DNA from: Burkholderiales bacterium
Lineage (GTDB): Bacteria; Pseudomonadota; Gammaproteobacteria; Burkholderiales; Usitatibacteraceae
Assembly (NCBI GenBank): GCA_017880705.1
Contig: JADGRS010000026.1
Coordinates: forward strand, 1 to 14,919
Length of the DNA: 14,919 bases
Direction: 5' to 3'
The notes beneath the pieces were generated by a model. That model saw nothing but the letters and a program-made list of their open reading frames with translations. It ran no database searches and was not told the DNA's origin. Made by a program: the position numbers and the translations under genes. Positions 1-7,033 of the stretch are shown piece by piece; within the stretch, counting starts at the first letter, position 1, and the number at the start of each line of letters is the position of its first letter.

Positions 1-1345
1 TGCCGGGCTCATGGCGCGCGTCAAGGCGCTCGCGGTGAGCCTCGACACGCCCGGCTCGGGCAACGGCAACATCTACGTCGTGTTCCTGCGCAATGCCGAC
101 GCCACACGCATTGCGGAGACATTGCGCGGCCTCCTTTCGGGCAGCGGCGAATCGTCGCGCACGACCACCACCAGCAGCACCCCCGCGGGGGGCATGGCGC
201 AGCAGACAACGGCAACCTCCACCACGGGCGGACCCGGCCCCGCCGCGCCGCCGAGCTCGGTCATCCAGGCGTATCCGCCCACCAACTCGATCATCATCAC
301 GGCCTCGGAGCCGGTGTACCGCAGCCTTCGCACGGTCATCGACACCCTCGACCAACGGCGCCTTCAGGTCTACGTCGAGGCGCTCATCGTCGAGGTCTCG
401 ACGGGCCGCGCCGCGGAGTTCGGCGTGCAGTGGAACGGCGCGACCAACGTGAACGGCGGCTCGACCCTTTTCGGCGGAACCAACTTCAGCACCACCGTGG
501 GCTCCAACATCCTCGGCATCGGCGCCAATCCCACCACCATCGGCACGGGCCTCAACCTCGGGCTCATCAACGGCACGATCACCATTCCCGGCACGACCAC
601 GCAGGTCGCGAACCTGCAGCTCCTCGCGCGCGCGCTCGAAGGCGACTCGAGCGCCAACGTCCTTTCGACCCCCAACGTCCTCACGCTCGACAACGAGGAG
701 GCGAAGATCATCGTCGGGCAGAACGTGCCGTTCATCACGGGGTCGTTCACCACGGCCGCGAACGCGGCGACGAACCCGTTCCAGACCATCGAAAGGAAGG
801 ACATCGGCCTCACCTTGCGCGTGACCCCGCAGGTCTCGGAGGGAGGCGGCGTGAAGCTCAAGATCTTCCAGGAAGTCTCGAGCGTCACCCAGGACAAGTC
901 GATCGTGCAGTCGGCCGACATCATCACCAACAAGCGCTCGCTCGAGTCCACGGTCCTCGTCGACGACGGCCAGATCGTGGTGCTTGGGGGGCTCATCCAG
1001 GACGACCGCTCCGCGACCATCGACAAGGTTCCGCTGCTGGGCGACATCCCCTACATCGGCGCGCTCTTCAAGTATCAATCGCGCAACCACAAGCGCACCA
1101 ACCTCATGATCTTCCTTCGCCCCGTGGTGCTGAAGGACGGCCGCGGGGCCGCGGCGCTCACCGCGGATCGCTACGAGTACATCCGCAACCTCCAGGGCGA
1201 GATCAAGGAGCCGTGGGGCGGACTGCTGCCCTCGACGACCGCGACGCAGCTGCCGCCGCTCGACTCGGCCCGCGACAAGCCCCTGGGGCAGACGCTGGAC
1301 CGCGGAGGAAACCGCCCATGCCCGCTCCCCTCGAACGCACCGTGA
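1..1345 (+). CDS. gspD: Type II secretion system secretin GspD, 5'-truncated by window edge
   Basis: Outer-membrane secretin that forms the multimeric channel through which folded exoproteins leave the periplasm. The reading frame is open from base 2, and the codons before the first ATG (base 11) already read as secretin N-domain sequence. The true start is therefore upstream, and roughly the first third of a normal 650-750 residue GspD is missing. The visible part opens in an N-domain, which is interrupted at about 137-257 by a Ser/Thr/Gly/Pro-rich low-complexity stretch, a usual place for a linker in this family. The secretin core follows from about 360, with the typical TPNVLTLDNEEAKI segment and the signature VPLLGDIPYIGALF at 1028-1069. 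A tail of about 70 residues follows, possibly a pilotin-binding S-domain. The 3' end overlaps gspE by 28 bases. The family assignment is secure; the domain limits are approximate. Confidence 0.96.
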   Translation, partial: AGLMARVKALAVSLDTPGSGNGNIYVVFLRNADATRIAETLRGLLSGSGESSRTTTTSSTPAGGMAQQTTATSTTGGPGPAAPPSSVIQAYPPTNSIIITASEPVYRSLRTVIDTLDQRRLQVYVEALIVEVSTGRAAEFGVQWNGATNVNGGSTLFGGTNFSTTVGSNILGIGANPTTIGTGLNLGLINGTITIPGTTTQVANLQLLARALEGDSSANVLSTPNVLTLDNEEAKIIVGQNVPFITGSFTTAANAATNPFQTIERKDIGLTLRVTPQVSEGGGVKLKIFQEVSSVTQDKSIVQSADIITNKRSLESTVLVDDGQIVVLGGLIQDDRSATIDKVPLLGDIPYIGALFKYQSRNHKRTNLMIFLRPVVLKDGRGAAALTADRYEYIRNLQGEIKEPWGGLLPSTTATQLPPLDSARDKPLGQTLDRGGNRPCPLPSNAP

Positions 1346-2832
1346 ACCCCCAGGACCTCGATCCCAATACGGTGAAGCTCCTGCCGTATCCGTTCGCGAA
1401 GTCGAAAGGCGTGCTCGCCGCGCGCGTCGTCGGCGGCGCGCTCGAGGTGTGGATCCGGCCGTACCCGCAGGGCTCGACGCTCGCGGAAGTGCGGCGCATG
1501 GCCGGCAAGCCGCTGAAGGAGATTCTCCTCACGCCGGACGAGTTCGAGCACTGCCTCACGCTCGCGTACACGCGCGAGCCCTCGGCGGCGGAGACGATCG
1601 TCGACGACATGGGCGAGTCCGTGGATCTCGCCAAGCTGACCGAGCAGCTTCCCGAGGTCGCCGACCTCCTCGAGACCGAGAACGACGCGCCGATCATCCG
1701 CCTCATCAACGCGCTGCTCACGCAGGCGGTGCGCGAAGGCGCCTCCGACGTCCACCTCGAGATCTTCGAATCGCGCGCGCTGGTGCGCTACCGCGTCGAC
1801 GGGGCCCTTCGAGACGTCGTCGAGCCGCGGCGCGGCCTGCATCCGGCGATGGTCTCGCGCATCAAGGTGATGGCCTCCCTCGACATCGCCGAGAAGCGCC
1901 TGCCGCAGGATGGCCGCATCGCGCTGCGCATCGCCGGGCGTCCCATCGACGGGCGCGTGTCGACGATACCGACGGGCAGCGGCGAGCGCGTCGTGCTGCG
2001 CCTTCTCGACAAGCAGGCGGGCCGCCTCACGCTCGACGCGCTCGGGATGGGCGCCGCCGCGCGCGCGCAGATCGACGCGCTCATCCAGCAGCCCCATGGA
2101 ATCTTCCTCGTCACGGGCCCGACGGGCTCGGGCAAGACCACCACGCTGTACTCGGCGCTCACGCGGCTCGACCGCAAGACGCGCAACATCCTCACCGTCG
2201 AGGATCCGATCGAGTACGAGCTCGACGGCATCGGCCAGACCCAGGTGAATCCGCGCATCGAGATGACGTTCGCGCGCGCGCTGCGCGCGATCCTGCGCCA
2301 GGATCCCGACGTCGTGATGATCGGCGAGATCCGCGACCTGGAGACCGCGCAGATCGCGGTGCAAGCCTCGCTCACCGGGCACCTGGTCCTCGCGACCCTC
2401 CATACCAACGACGCGCCGGGCGCGGTGACGCGGCTGGTCGACATGGGAATCGAGCCCTACCTCCTTGCCTCGACGCTGAACGGCGTCCTCGCGCAGCGCC
2501 TGGTGCGCAAGCTCTGCTCCGAGTGCAAGGCGCCCTACGAGCCCGACGCCGCCGAGCGCGGCGTCTTCGGCAAGTCGCCGGCCGAGCGCCTGTATCGCGC
2601 GGTGGGATGCGGCGCGTGCAATTTCTCGGGCTACCGCGGCCGCACCGGGATCTACGAGCTGTTCACGGCCGACGACGAGCTGCGCCACCTGATCCACGAC
2701 ACCGTCGAAGAGAGCGCCGTGCGCGCGCACGCCGTGTCCCACGGCATGGTGCGCCTGCGCGACGACGGCCTTCGCTGGGTGCGCGAGGGCGTGACCTCTC
2801 TCGACGAGGTGTTGCGCGTCACCCGCACATGA
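1318..2832 (+). CDS. gspE: Type II secretion system ATPase GspE
   Basis: Cytoplasmic hexameric ATPase that powers pseudopilus assembly; family members dock on GspL and work with GspF. The protein is 504 residues, a normal length. The start at ATG 1318 has a strong ribosome binding site (GGAGGA, 1304-1309, 8 bases upstream) and gives a typical N-terminal domain; the frame is open further upstream but that part is a shadow of gspD. Visible motifs are Walker A GPTGSGKT (from G267), the Asp box TVEDPIE (E295, D296, E299), Walker B PDVVMIGEIRD (D331 to E337), the His box (H355, H362) and a tetracysteine zinc site (C400, C403, C431, C434) as in GspE/PilB ATPases. The C-terminus LDEVLRVTRT is family-typical, so the protein looks intact. 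Its last codons and stop are repeated just downstream (see the tandem duplication entry). Confidence 0.97.
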   Translation: MPAPLERTVNPQDLDPNTVKLLPYPFAKSKGVLAARVVGGALEVWIRPYPQGSTLAEVRRMAGKPLKEILLTPDEFEHCLTLAYTREPSAAETIVDDMGESVDLAKLTEQLPEVADLLETENDAPIIRLINALLTQAVREGASDVHLEIFESRALVRYRVDGALRDVVEPRRGLHPAMVSRIKVMASLDIAEKRLPQDGRIALRIAGRPIDGRVSTIPTGSGERVVLRLLDKQAGRLTLDALGMGAAARAQIDALIQQPHGIFLVTGPTGSGKTTTLYSALTRLDRKTRNILTVEDPIEYELDGIGQTQVNPRIEMTFARALRAILRQDPDVVMIGEIRDLETAQIAVQASLTGHLVLATLHTNDAPGAVTRLVDMGIEPYLLASTLNGVLAQRLVRKLCSECKAPYEPDAAERGVFGKSPAERLYRAVGCGACNFSGYRGRTGIYELFTADDELRHLIHDTVEESAVRAHAVSHGMVRLRDDGLRWVREGVTSLDEVLRVTRT

Positions 2833-2874
2833 TTCAAGGCGAGGTTTTTGCGCGTCACCCGCGCATGATTCAAG
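2805..2874 (+). repeat. Tandem in-frame duplication of the gspE 3' end
   Basis: Copy 1 (2805-2838) covers the last gspE codons, the stop and six bases beyond. Copy 2 (2840-2874) repeats it. The best segment, 2812-2838 against 2848-2874, matches at 26 of 27 positions with a 36-base offset. Because 36 is divisible by three, reading through the gspE TGA stays in the same frame: it gives FKARFLRVTRA and then a second TGA at 2866-2868, echoing the real VLRVTRT end. This looks like a local duplication tied to the arrival or rearrangement of the adjacent inverted repeat. It is probably non-coding now. Confidence 0.85.
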
Positions 2875-3034
2875 ACGGTCACACGGAGAACACGGAGGTC
2901 GCACGGAGCACACGGAGAACTGCAACTGCTGGATAGCGCCGCGCGGATTGATGCTTGGCCGCGAATTTCACACTCTTGAGGCCTTCTCCGTGGATCTCCG
3001 TGCGACCTCCGTGTTCTCCGTGTGACCGTCTTGA
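2870..3034. repeat. Long inverted repeat built of CACGGAG / CTCCGTG heptamers (gspE-gspF gap)
   Basis: The left arm 2870-2908 is the exact reverse complement of 2996-3034 (39 bases). After a small 2/3-base mismatch the pairing resumes for 9 bases (2911-2919 with 2984-2992), leaving a 64-base loop. Each arm holds four heptamers spaced 9-11 bases apart: CACGGAG starting at 2882, 2891, 2902 and 2911, and CTCCGTG starting at 2986, 2996, 3007 and 3016. There is no trailing T-run, no transposase and no CRISPR-like spacing. It fills most of the 250-base gap (2833-3082), where T2SS operons usually have little or no spacing. It may be a dispersed intergenic palindromic element or an mRNA hairpin modulating gspF-N expression; the function is unknown. 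Confidence 0.9.
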
Positions 3035-3067
3035 GACCCATTGGAGGCAAAGTGATCGTCTTGAATC
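3022..3067 (+). repeat. Imperfect direct repeat at the right edge of the inverted repeat
   Basis: The 16 bases at 3022-3037 (GTGACCGTCTTGAGAC) recur at 3052-3067 (GTGATCGTCTTGAATC) with 13 of 16 matching. The second copy is the reverse complement of 2867-2882 at 15 of 16 positions, so it can serve as an alternative outer arm for the palindrome. The right boundary of the element is thus doubled, as the left one is. Confidence 0.65.
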
Positions 3068-3082
3068 CCGCCGGAGATAGAA

Positions 3083-4297
3083 ATGCCGGGATTTAGATAC
3101 CAGGCCTACAGCGTCGAGGGAAAGCTCCACAAGGGAGTGCTCGAAGCCGACAGCGCGCGCCAGGCGCGCGCGGCGCTGCGCGACCAGGGGCTCACGCCCT
3201 ACCGCGTCGAGGTCATCGCCGCCAACGACGCGGCCGGGGGCTCGCGCTTCCGCCGCGTATCGCTCTCGGCGACGGAGCTCACGCAGCTCACGCGCGGCCT
3301 CTCGTCGCTGCTGGAAGCCGGGCTCACCGTCGAGCAGGCGTTCAACGCGCTCATCGAGCAGGCCGAGAACGAGCGCACGCGCCAGGTGCTCGCGGCGCTG
3401 CGCGGCGAGGTGATCGCGGGCAACACGGTCGCGAAGGCCCTCGCGCTGTTTCCCGACGTCTTCTCGGAGCTGTATCGAACCCTCGTCGCCGCGGGGGAAT
3501 CGTCGGGACAGCTGCCGCGGGTGCTGTCGAAGCTGTCCGACTACCTCGAGGAACGCCAGCAGCTGCGCGCCAAGCTCTCGCTCGCGTTGATCTACCCCAC
3601 GATCGTGACGTGCGTCGCGATCGCCGTCGTGGGTTCGCTCCTGATCTACGTGCTTCCGCAAGTGGTGCAGGTATTCCAGCACGCGCACCAGCAGCTCCCG
3701 ATCCTCACGCGCGCGCTCATCGCGTTTTCCGGATTCCTCCAGGCGACCTGGGGCCTGTGGATCGCGGTCCTGGTCGCCGCCGCCGTCGCGATGCGTTTCG
3801 CGCTGCGGCGCCCCGCGACGCGCGCCTCGCTGCATCGCTTCGTGTGGCGCAAGCCCGCGATCGGCCGCATCCTGCGCCACCTCGACGCGGCGCGCCTCGC
3901 CGCGACGTTGTCGATCCTCGTCGGCAGCCGCGTTCCGATCCTGCAGGCCCTCGACGCGGGCACGGGCGTCATGGCGCTCGTGCCGATGCGCGACGCCCTT
4001 TCCACCGCCGCGCGCGGCGTGCGCGAGGGAATGCCGCTCGCGCGCGCTCTGTCCGCGACCCAGGCCTTCCCGCCGGTGATGGTGCACCTGATCGCGAGCG
4101 GCGAGACCAGCGGGCGCCTCGACGAAGCGCTCGAGCGCGCCGCGCGCCAGCAACAGAACGACATCGCGACGCGCCTCGCCGCGTTCACGGCGCTCTTCGA
4201 GCCGGCGATGATCCTTCTCATGGGAGGCGTCGTGCTCACGATCGTGCTCGCGATCCTCCTTCCGATCTTCCAATTGAACCAACTGGTGGGCAGATGA
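3083..4297 (+). CDS. gspF: Type II secretion system inner-membrane protein GspF
   Basis: Polytopic platform protein of the inner membrane; in the family it contacts GspE and GspL and probably works in pseudopilus extrusion. It has 404 residues, the usual size. The N-terminus MPGFRYQAYSVEGK is typical. Two T2SSF repeats are seen, about residues 65-190 and 265-390, with three membrane segments near 170-192, 222-240 and 375-396. The start at ATG 3083 has GGAG at 3073-3076. It is the first gene after the gspE-gspF repeat region, so its expression could be separable from gspDE. Its stop overlaps gspG in an ATGA (4294-4297). Confidence 0.97.
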   Translation: MPGFRYQAYSVEGKLHKGVLEADSARQARAALRDQGLTPYRVEVIAANDAAGGSRFRRVSLSATELTQLTRGLSSLLEAGLTVEQAFNALIEQAENERTRQVLAALRGEVIAGNTVAKALALFPDVFSELYRTLVAAGESSGQLPRVLSKLSDYLEERQQLRAKLSLALIYPTIVTCVAIAVVGSLLIYVLPQVVQVFQHAHQQLPILTRALIAFSGFLQATWGLWIAVLVAAAVAMRFALRRPATRASLHRFVWRKPAIGRILRHLDAARLAATLSILVGSRVPILQALDAGTGVMALVPMRDALSTAARGVREGMPLARALSATQAFPPVMVHLIASGETSGRLDEALERAARQQQNDIATRLAAFTALFEPAMILLMGGVVLTIVLAILLPIFQLNQLVGR

Positions 4298-4710
4298 AAG
4301 CACGCGGCTTCACGCTGATCGAGGTCCTCGTCGTCGTCGCGATCCTCGCGATCCTCGCGGCCATCGTGGTGCCGCGGATCATGGACCGGCCCGACGAGGC
4401 GAAGCGCGTCGCGGCCAAGGCGGACATCGGCGCGATCGTGCAGGCGCTCAAGCTCTATCGCCTCGACAACGGCGGCTATCCGACGACGGACCAGGGGCTC
4501 GCCGCGCTGGTGCAGAAGCCGAGCACCAATCCCGTGCCCAACAACTGGAAGCAGGGCGGATATCTCGAGCGCCTGCCGAAGGATCCCTGGGGCAGCGACT
4601 ACCAGTTCCTCAGCCCCGGCGTGAAGGGCGAGATCGACGTGTTCAGCCTCGGGGCCGACCGCGCGCGCGGCGGCGAGGGCAATGCGGCGGACATCGGGAA
4701 CTGGGATTAG
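4294..4710 (+). CDS. gspG: Type II secretion system major pseudopilin GspG
   Basis: Main subunit of the periplasmic pseudopilus. The protein is 138 residues. A short prepilin leader, MKARG, is followed by FTLIEVLVVVAILAIL: Gly at -1, Glu at +5 and a hydrophobic helix of about 20 residues, all needed for prepilin peptidase cleavage and assembly. The rest is the classic GspG head with YPTTDQGLAALV, the DPWGSDYQF segment and a C-terminal loop (DVFSLGADRARGGEG...IGNW) that binds calcium in characterised homologues. It starts in the gspF stop codon (ATGA), and its last bases contain the gspH start. It looks intact. Confidence 0.98.
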   Translation: MKARGFTLIEVLVVVAILAILAAIVVPRIMDRPDEAKRVAAKADIGAIVQALKLYRLDNGGYPTTDQGLAALVQKPSTNPVPNNWKQGGYLERLPKDPWGSDYQFLSPGVKGEIDVFSLGADRARGGEGNAADIGNWD

Positions 4711-5155
4711 GGCGGGCTTCACCCTGATCGAGGTGCTGGTGGTCGTGGCGATCACCGGCATCATCCTCGCCGTAGCCACGGTGAACCTCTTCCCCGACGA
4801 ACGCCAGCTCGCGCGGCGCGAAGCGGCGATGGTCGCGCTCACGGTGGAGCACGCGCGCGACGCCGCATGGCTCGGCGGACGCCCGATGTCGATCACGTTC
4901 GCCGAGGGCCGGCTGCGCACATGGCGCCTCAAGGGCGACGAATGGCAGGCCGATCCCTCGCGCGAGCGCGCGCTCGAAGGCGGCACGCGCGTCGCGGCGC
5001 TCTTCGTCGACGGCGAGGAGCTCAAGCTGGACGAGCGCCTCGTGTTCCTCCCCGACGGTCTCGGCGTTCCGTTTCGCGTCGCGCTCGAGGTGAGGGGCCT
5101 GCGCTGGGCCGTCGACGGCGACCCGGCGGGCGCGATCACCCTGGTGGAAGGATGA
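4682..5155 (+). CDS. gspH: Type II secretion minor pseudopilin GspH
   Basis: Minor pseudopilin expected at the pseudopilus tip region. The protein is 157 residues. ATG 4682, inside the end of gspG, gives a 12-residue leader (MRRTSGTGIRAG) followed by FTLIEVLVVVAITGIILAV with Gly -1 and Glu +5. No other start between here and the cleavage site would leave a leader. The C-terminal part is a variable beta-rich GspH/FimT-like region, recognised mainly by its place between gspG and gspI. It overlaps gspI in an ATGA (5152-5155). Confidence 0.9.
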   Translation: MRRTSGTGIRAGFTLIEVLVVVAITGIILAVATVNLFPDERQLARREAAMVALTVEHARDAAWLGGRPMSITFAEGRLRTWRLKGDEWQADPSRERALEGGTRVAALFVDGEELKLDERLVFLPDGLGVPFRVALEVRGLRWAVDGDPAGAITLVEG

Positions 5156-5514
5156 AGAGGCAACGCGCGTTCACGCTGATCGAGATCCTCGTCGCGATCG
5201 CGATCCTCGCCGTCGCGCTCGCCGCGACCACGCGCGCCGCGAACGTGGCGACCGATGGCGCGCTCGAGACGCGCCAGCGCCTGCTCGCCACGTGGTCCGG
5301 GGAAGATCGCATCGCCGAGATCCGCGCGCGCCGCATCTTCCCCGCGGTGGGGGAGGCGAGCTACGACGTGACCCAGGGCGGCCTCGCCCTCGTGATTCAC
5401 GAAGTGGTGAGCGAGACCGCGAATCCCGTGATCCACAAGGTCGACCTTGCCGTCGCCGACGCGCGCGACCCGGCGCGGATCCTCACGCACCTCACCGCCT
5501 ATGTGTCGCCATAG
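5152..5514 (+). CDS. gspI: Type II secretion minor pseudopilin GspI
   Basis: Minor pseudopilin; in characterised systems GspI, GspJ and GspK form the tip complex that starts pseudopilus assembly. The protein is 120 residues, normal for GspI. The leader and helix read MKRQRA / FTLIEILVAIAILAVALA. Glu +5 is present, but the residue just before the expected cleavage site is Ala rather than the near-universal Gly. The body has the usual GspI pattern of a methylation-motif helix, a W-x-x-E/D-like turn (TWSGEDRIAEIR) and beta strands. It starts in the gspH stop (ATGA) and overlaps gspJ by 14 bases. Confidence 0.93.
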   Translation: MKRQRAFTLIEILVAIAILAVALAATTRAANVATDGALETRQRLLATWSGEDRIAEIRARRIFPAVGEASYDVTQGGLALVIHEVVSETANPVIHKVDLAVADARDPARILTHLTAYVSP

Positions 5515-6109
5515 GGGGTTTACCCTCGTAGAGCTCCTGGTCGCGCTCGCGATCTTCGCGATCATCGCGGGTTTCGCGTATCGCGGCCTCGACGCGATGC
5601 TGCAAAGCCGCGTGGCGCTCGAGCAGGAATCGCGCAAGTGGCGCGACACCTCGGTCTTCGTGGGGCGCATCGGGCGCGACATCTCGGCGGCGCTCGCGCG
5701 ACCGGTGCGGGGCGAATCGGGCACGCGTCTCGCGGCCCTGTCCTCCGCCATCGAATCGACGGGCTCCATGGACGGCCTCGCCCTCACGCGCTCGGGAAGC
5801 CCGCTGCAGGAAAACGCGCTCGCCGCGCCCCAGCGCATCGCCTATCGCCTGCGCGACGCGACGATCGAACGGCTCACTTGGTACGGCGTCGATGCCGCGC
5901 CGCGCGAGGATCCCACGGCGGTCGTGGTGCTGCGGTCGGTGAGCGCGCTCAACTTCCGCTTTCTCGATGCGCGCGGGGAGTGGCAGGGCGCGTGGGGATT
6001 GCCCGGAAACCCGGACGCCGTGCTTCCCGCCGCGGTCGAGGTCACCCTGCAGCTGGCGAGCGGCGAGCGCATCGTGCGGCTCTTCGACCTTCCCCGGTCG
6101 GGCCCATGA
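5501..6109 (+). CDS. gspJ: Type II secretion minor pseudopilin GspJ
   Basis: Minor pseudopilin of the GspI-J-K tip complex. The start chosen is ATG 5501, which gives the compact prepilin leader MCRHRG followed by FTLVELLVALAIFAIIAGFAYRGL (Gly -1, Glu +5). An in-frame ATG at 5447 would add 18 residues unlike a leader and lies deep inside gspI. The protein is 202 residues, the normal length. The C-terminal part carries the GspJ-like RLTWYGVD and PAAVEVTLQLASGERIVRLF segments. The stop overlaps gspK in an ATGA (6106-6109). Confidence 0.94.
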   Translation: MCRHRGFTLVELLVALAIFAIIAGFAYRGLDAMLQSRVALEQESRKWRDTSVFVGRIGRDISAALARPVRGESGTRLAALSSAIESTGSMDGLALTRSGSPLQENALAAPQRIAYRLRDATIERLTWYGVDAAPREDPTAVVVLRSVSALNFRFLDARGEWQGAWGLPGNPDAVLPAAVEVTLQLASGERIVRLFDLPRSGP

Positions 6110-7017
6110 ATCGCGAGCGCGGCATCGCGGCGATCACGGCGATCCTCATCGTCGCGGTGGCGGCCACCGCCGCGACGCTCATGCTCGCGCAGCAATCGGC
6201 GATGCTCGACCAGACGATGCTCGTCACCTCGCGCGCGCAGGCGGACATGTACGCGCGCGCCGGTCTCGACTGGGCGCGCGGCACGCTCCTCGAGGACGCG
6301 CGCACCTCCGGCGCCTTCGATTCCCTCGGGGAGGCGTGGGCGCAGCCCATCGTGGGCCTGCCGATCGAGCGCGCCGTCGTGTCCGGCGTGATCACCGACG
6401 AGCAGGGCAAGTTCAACCTCAACAACCTCGTCGCCGCCAACGGCGCCAAGAGCCTGAAGGACGTGGAGATCTTCCAGCAGTTGCTCTCGTCACAGGGCCT
6501 GCCGCCGGAGCTCGCTGACGCGGTGCTCGACTGGATCGACGGCGACGACGCGCCGAGCACCGCCGGCGCGGAAGACGCGTATTACCTCTCGCTGAAGAGG
6601 CCCTATCGCGCCGCCAACGTGAAGATGGTGCAGATCGAGGAGCTCTACCGCGTGCGCGGCTTCGATGCCGCCACCGTGGCGAAGCTGCGCCCGTTCGTCA
6701 CCGCCCTTCCCGAGCGCACCTCTGTGAACGTGAACACCGCGAGCGAGGCGCTCCTCGACGTCGTGTTGCCCTTGCCGAAGGAAAGCGTCGCGCTGCTCGT
6801 GAAGCAGCGCGTCGCCACGCCCTTCGTCTCGACGCAAGCCCTCGCGCAATGGGCCAAGGCGAGCATCCCGGAGGACCTGGTCAACGTGAAGAGCTCCTAC
6901 TTCTCGGTGCTGGTGCGCGTCGCCCAGGACGACGTCGAGCTCGCGACCGACGCGCTCCTCTCGCGCCCGGGGCAGAGCGGCCCGCCCGTTATAATCTGGC
7001 GCCGCCCGCGTTATTAG
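6106..7017 (+). CDS. gspK: Type II secretion minor pseudopilin GspK
   Basis: Large minor pseudopilin that caps the pseudopilus tip with GspI and GspJ. The protein is 303 residues, close to the family norm. The leader MNRERG is followed by IAAITAILIVAVAATAATLML. As usual for GspK there is no Glu at +5 (Thr here), fitting its place at the very tip. The large helical insertion typical of GspK is present (DEQGKFNLNNLV, ADAVLDWIDGD, then VNVNTASEALLDVVLP, a helix-hairpin-helix-like segment). It begins in the gspJ stop. It is followed by 16 bases before gspL, the only clear spacing between gspF and gspN apart from 3 bases before gspN. Confidence 0.96.
   Translation: MNRERGIAAITAILIVAVAATAATLMLAQQSAMLDQTMLVTSRAQADMYARAGLDWARGTLLEDARTSGAFDSLGEAWAQPIVGLPIERAVVSGVITDEQGKFNLNNLVAANGAKSLKDVEIFQQLLSSQGLPPELADAVLDWIDGDDAPSTAGAEDAYYLSLKRPYRAANVKMVQIEELYRVRGFDAATVAKLRPFVTALPERTSVNVNTASEALLDVVLPLPKESVALLVKQRVATPFVSTQALAQWAKASIPEDLVNVKSSYFSVLVRVAQDDVELATDALLSRPGQSGPPVIIWRRPRY
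6990..6995 (+). promoter_or_regulatory. Possible internal -10 box (TATAAT) ahead of gspL
   Basis: A perfect TATAAT lies in the last codons of gspK, 38 bases before the gspL ATG, in otherwise very GC-rich sequence. No recognisable -35 hexamer stands 16-18 bases upstream (that stretch is GC-rich). It precedes the only junction in gspF-M that is not an overlap, so a weak internal promoter for gspL onward is possible. Chance occurrence is also plausible. Confidence 0.2.
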
Positions 7018-7033
7018 GCACGGCATCCCCGCG

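Noticed and set aside
11..1345. ATG at base 11 as the start of the secretin gene
   Set aside because: The frame is open before it and codes for secretin N-domain sequence; a secretin starting here would lack its signal peptide and N0/N1 domains. It is treated as a gene cut by the window edge.
1171..2925. Very long open frames antisense to the real genes (also about 2879-4303, 3646-5838, 10091-12238 and 12238-14124)
   Set aside because: These are shadows produced by high third-position GC. They are Arg/Ala/His-rich, show no known domain, and lie opposite genes with clear families and complete motifs.
2882..3022. Heptamer array as a CRISPR
   Set aside because: The units are 7 bases with 2-4 base gaps and are inverted between arms; there are no spacers of CRISPR size and no cas genes.
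2870..3034. Inverted repeat as an ordinary rho-independent terminator
   Set aside because: The loop is 64 bases, the arms are far longer than usual, no T-run follows, and the gene series continues directly with gspF.
5447..5500. Longer GspJ start at ATG 5447
   Set aside because: It would place 18 extra residues (polar, Arg/Ser/Pro-rich) before a perfect six-residue prepilin leader and extend the overlap with gspI to 68 bases.
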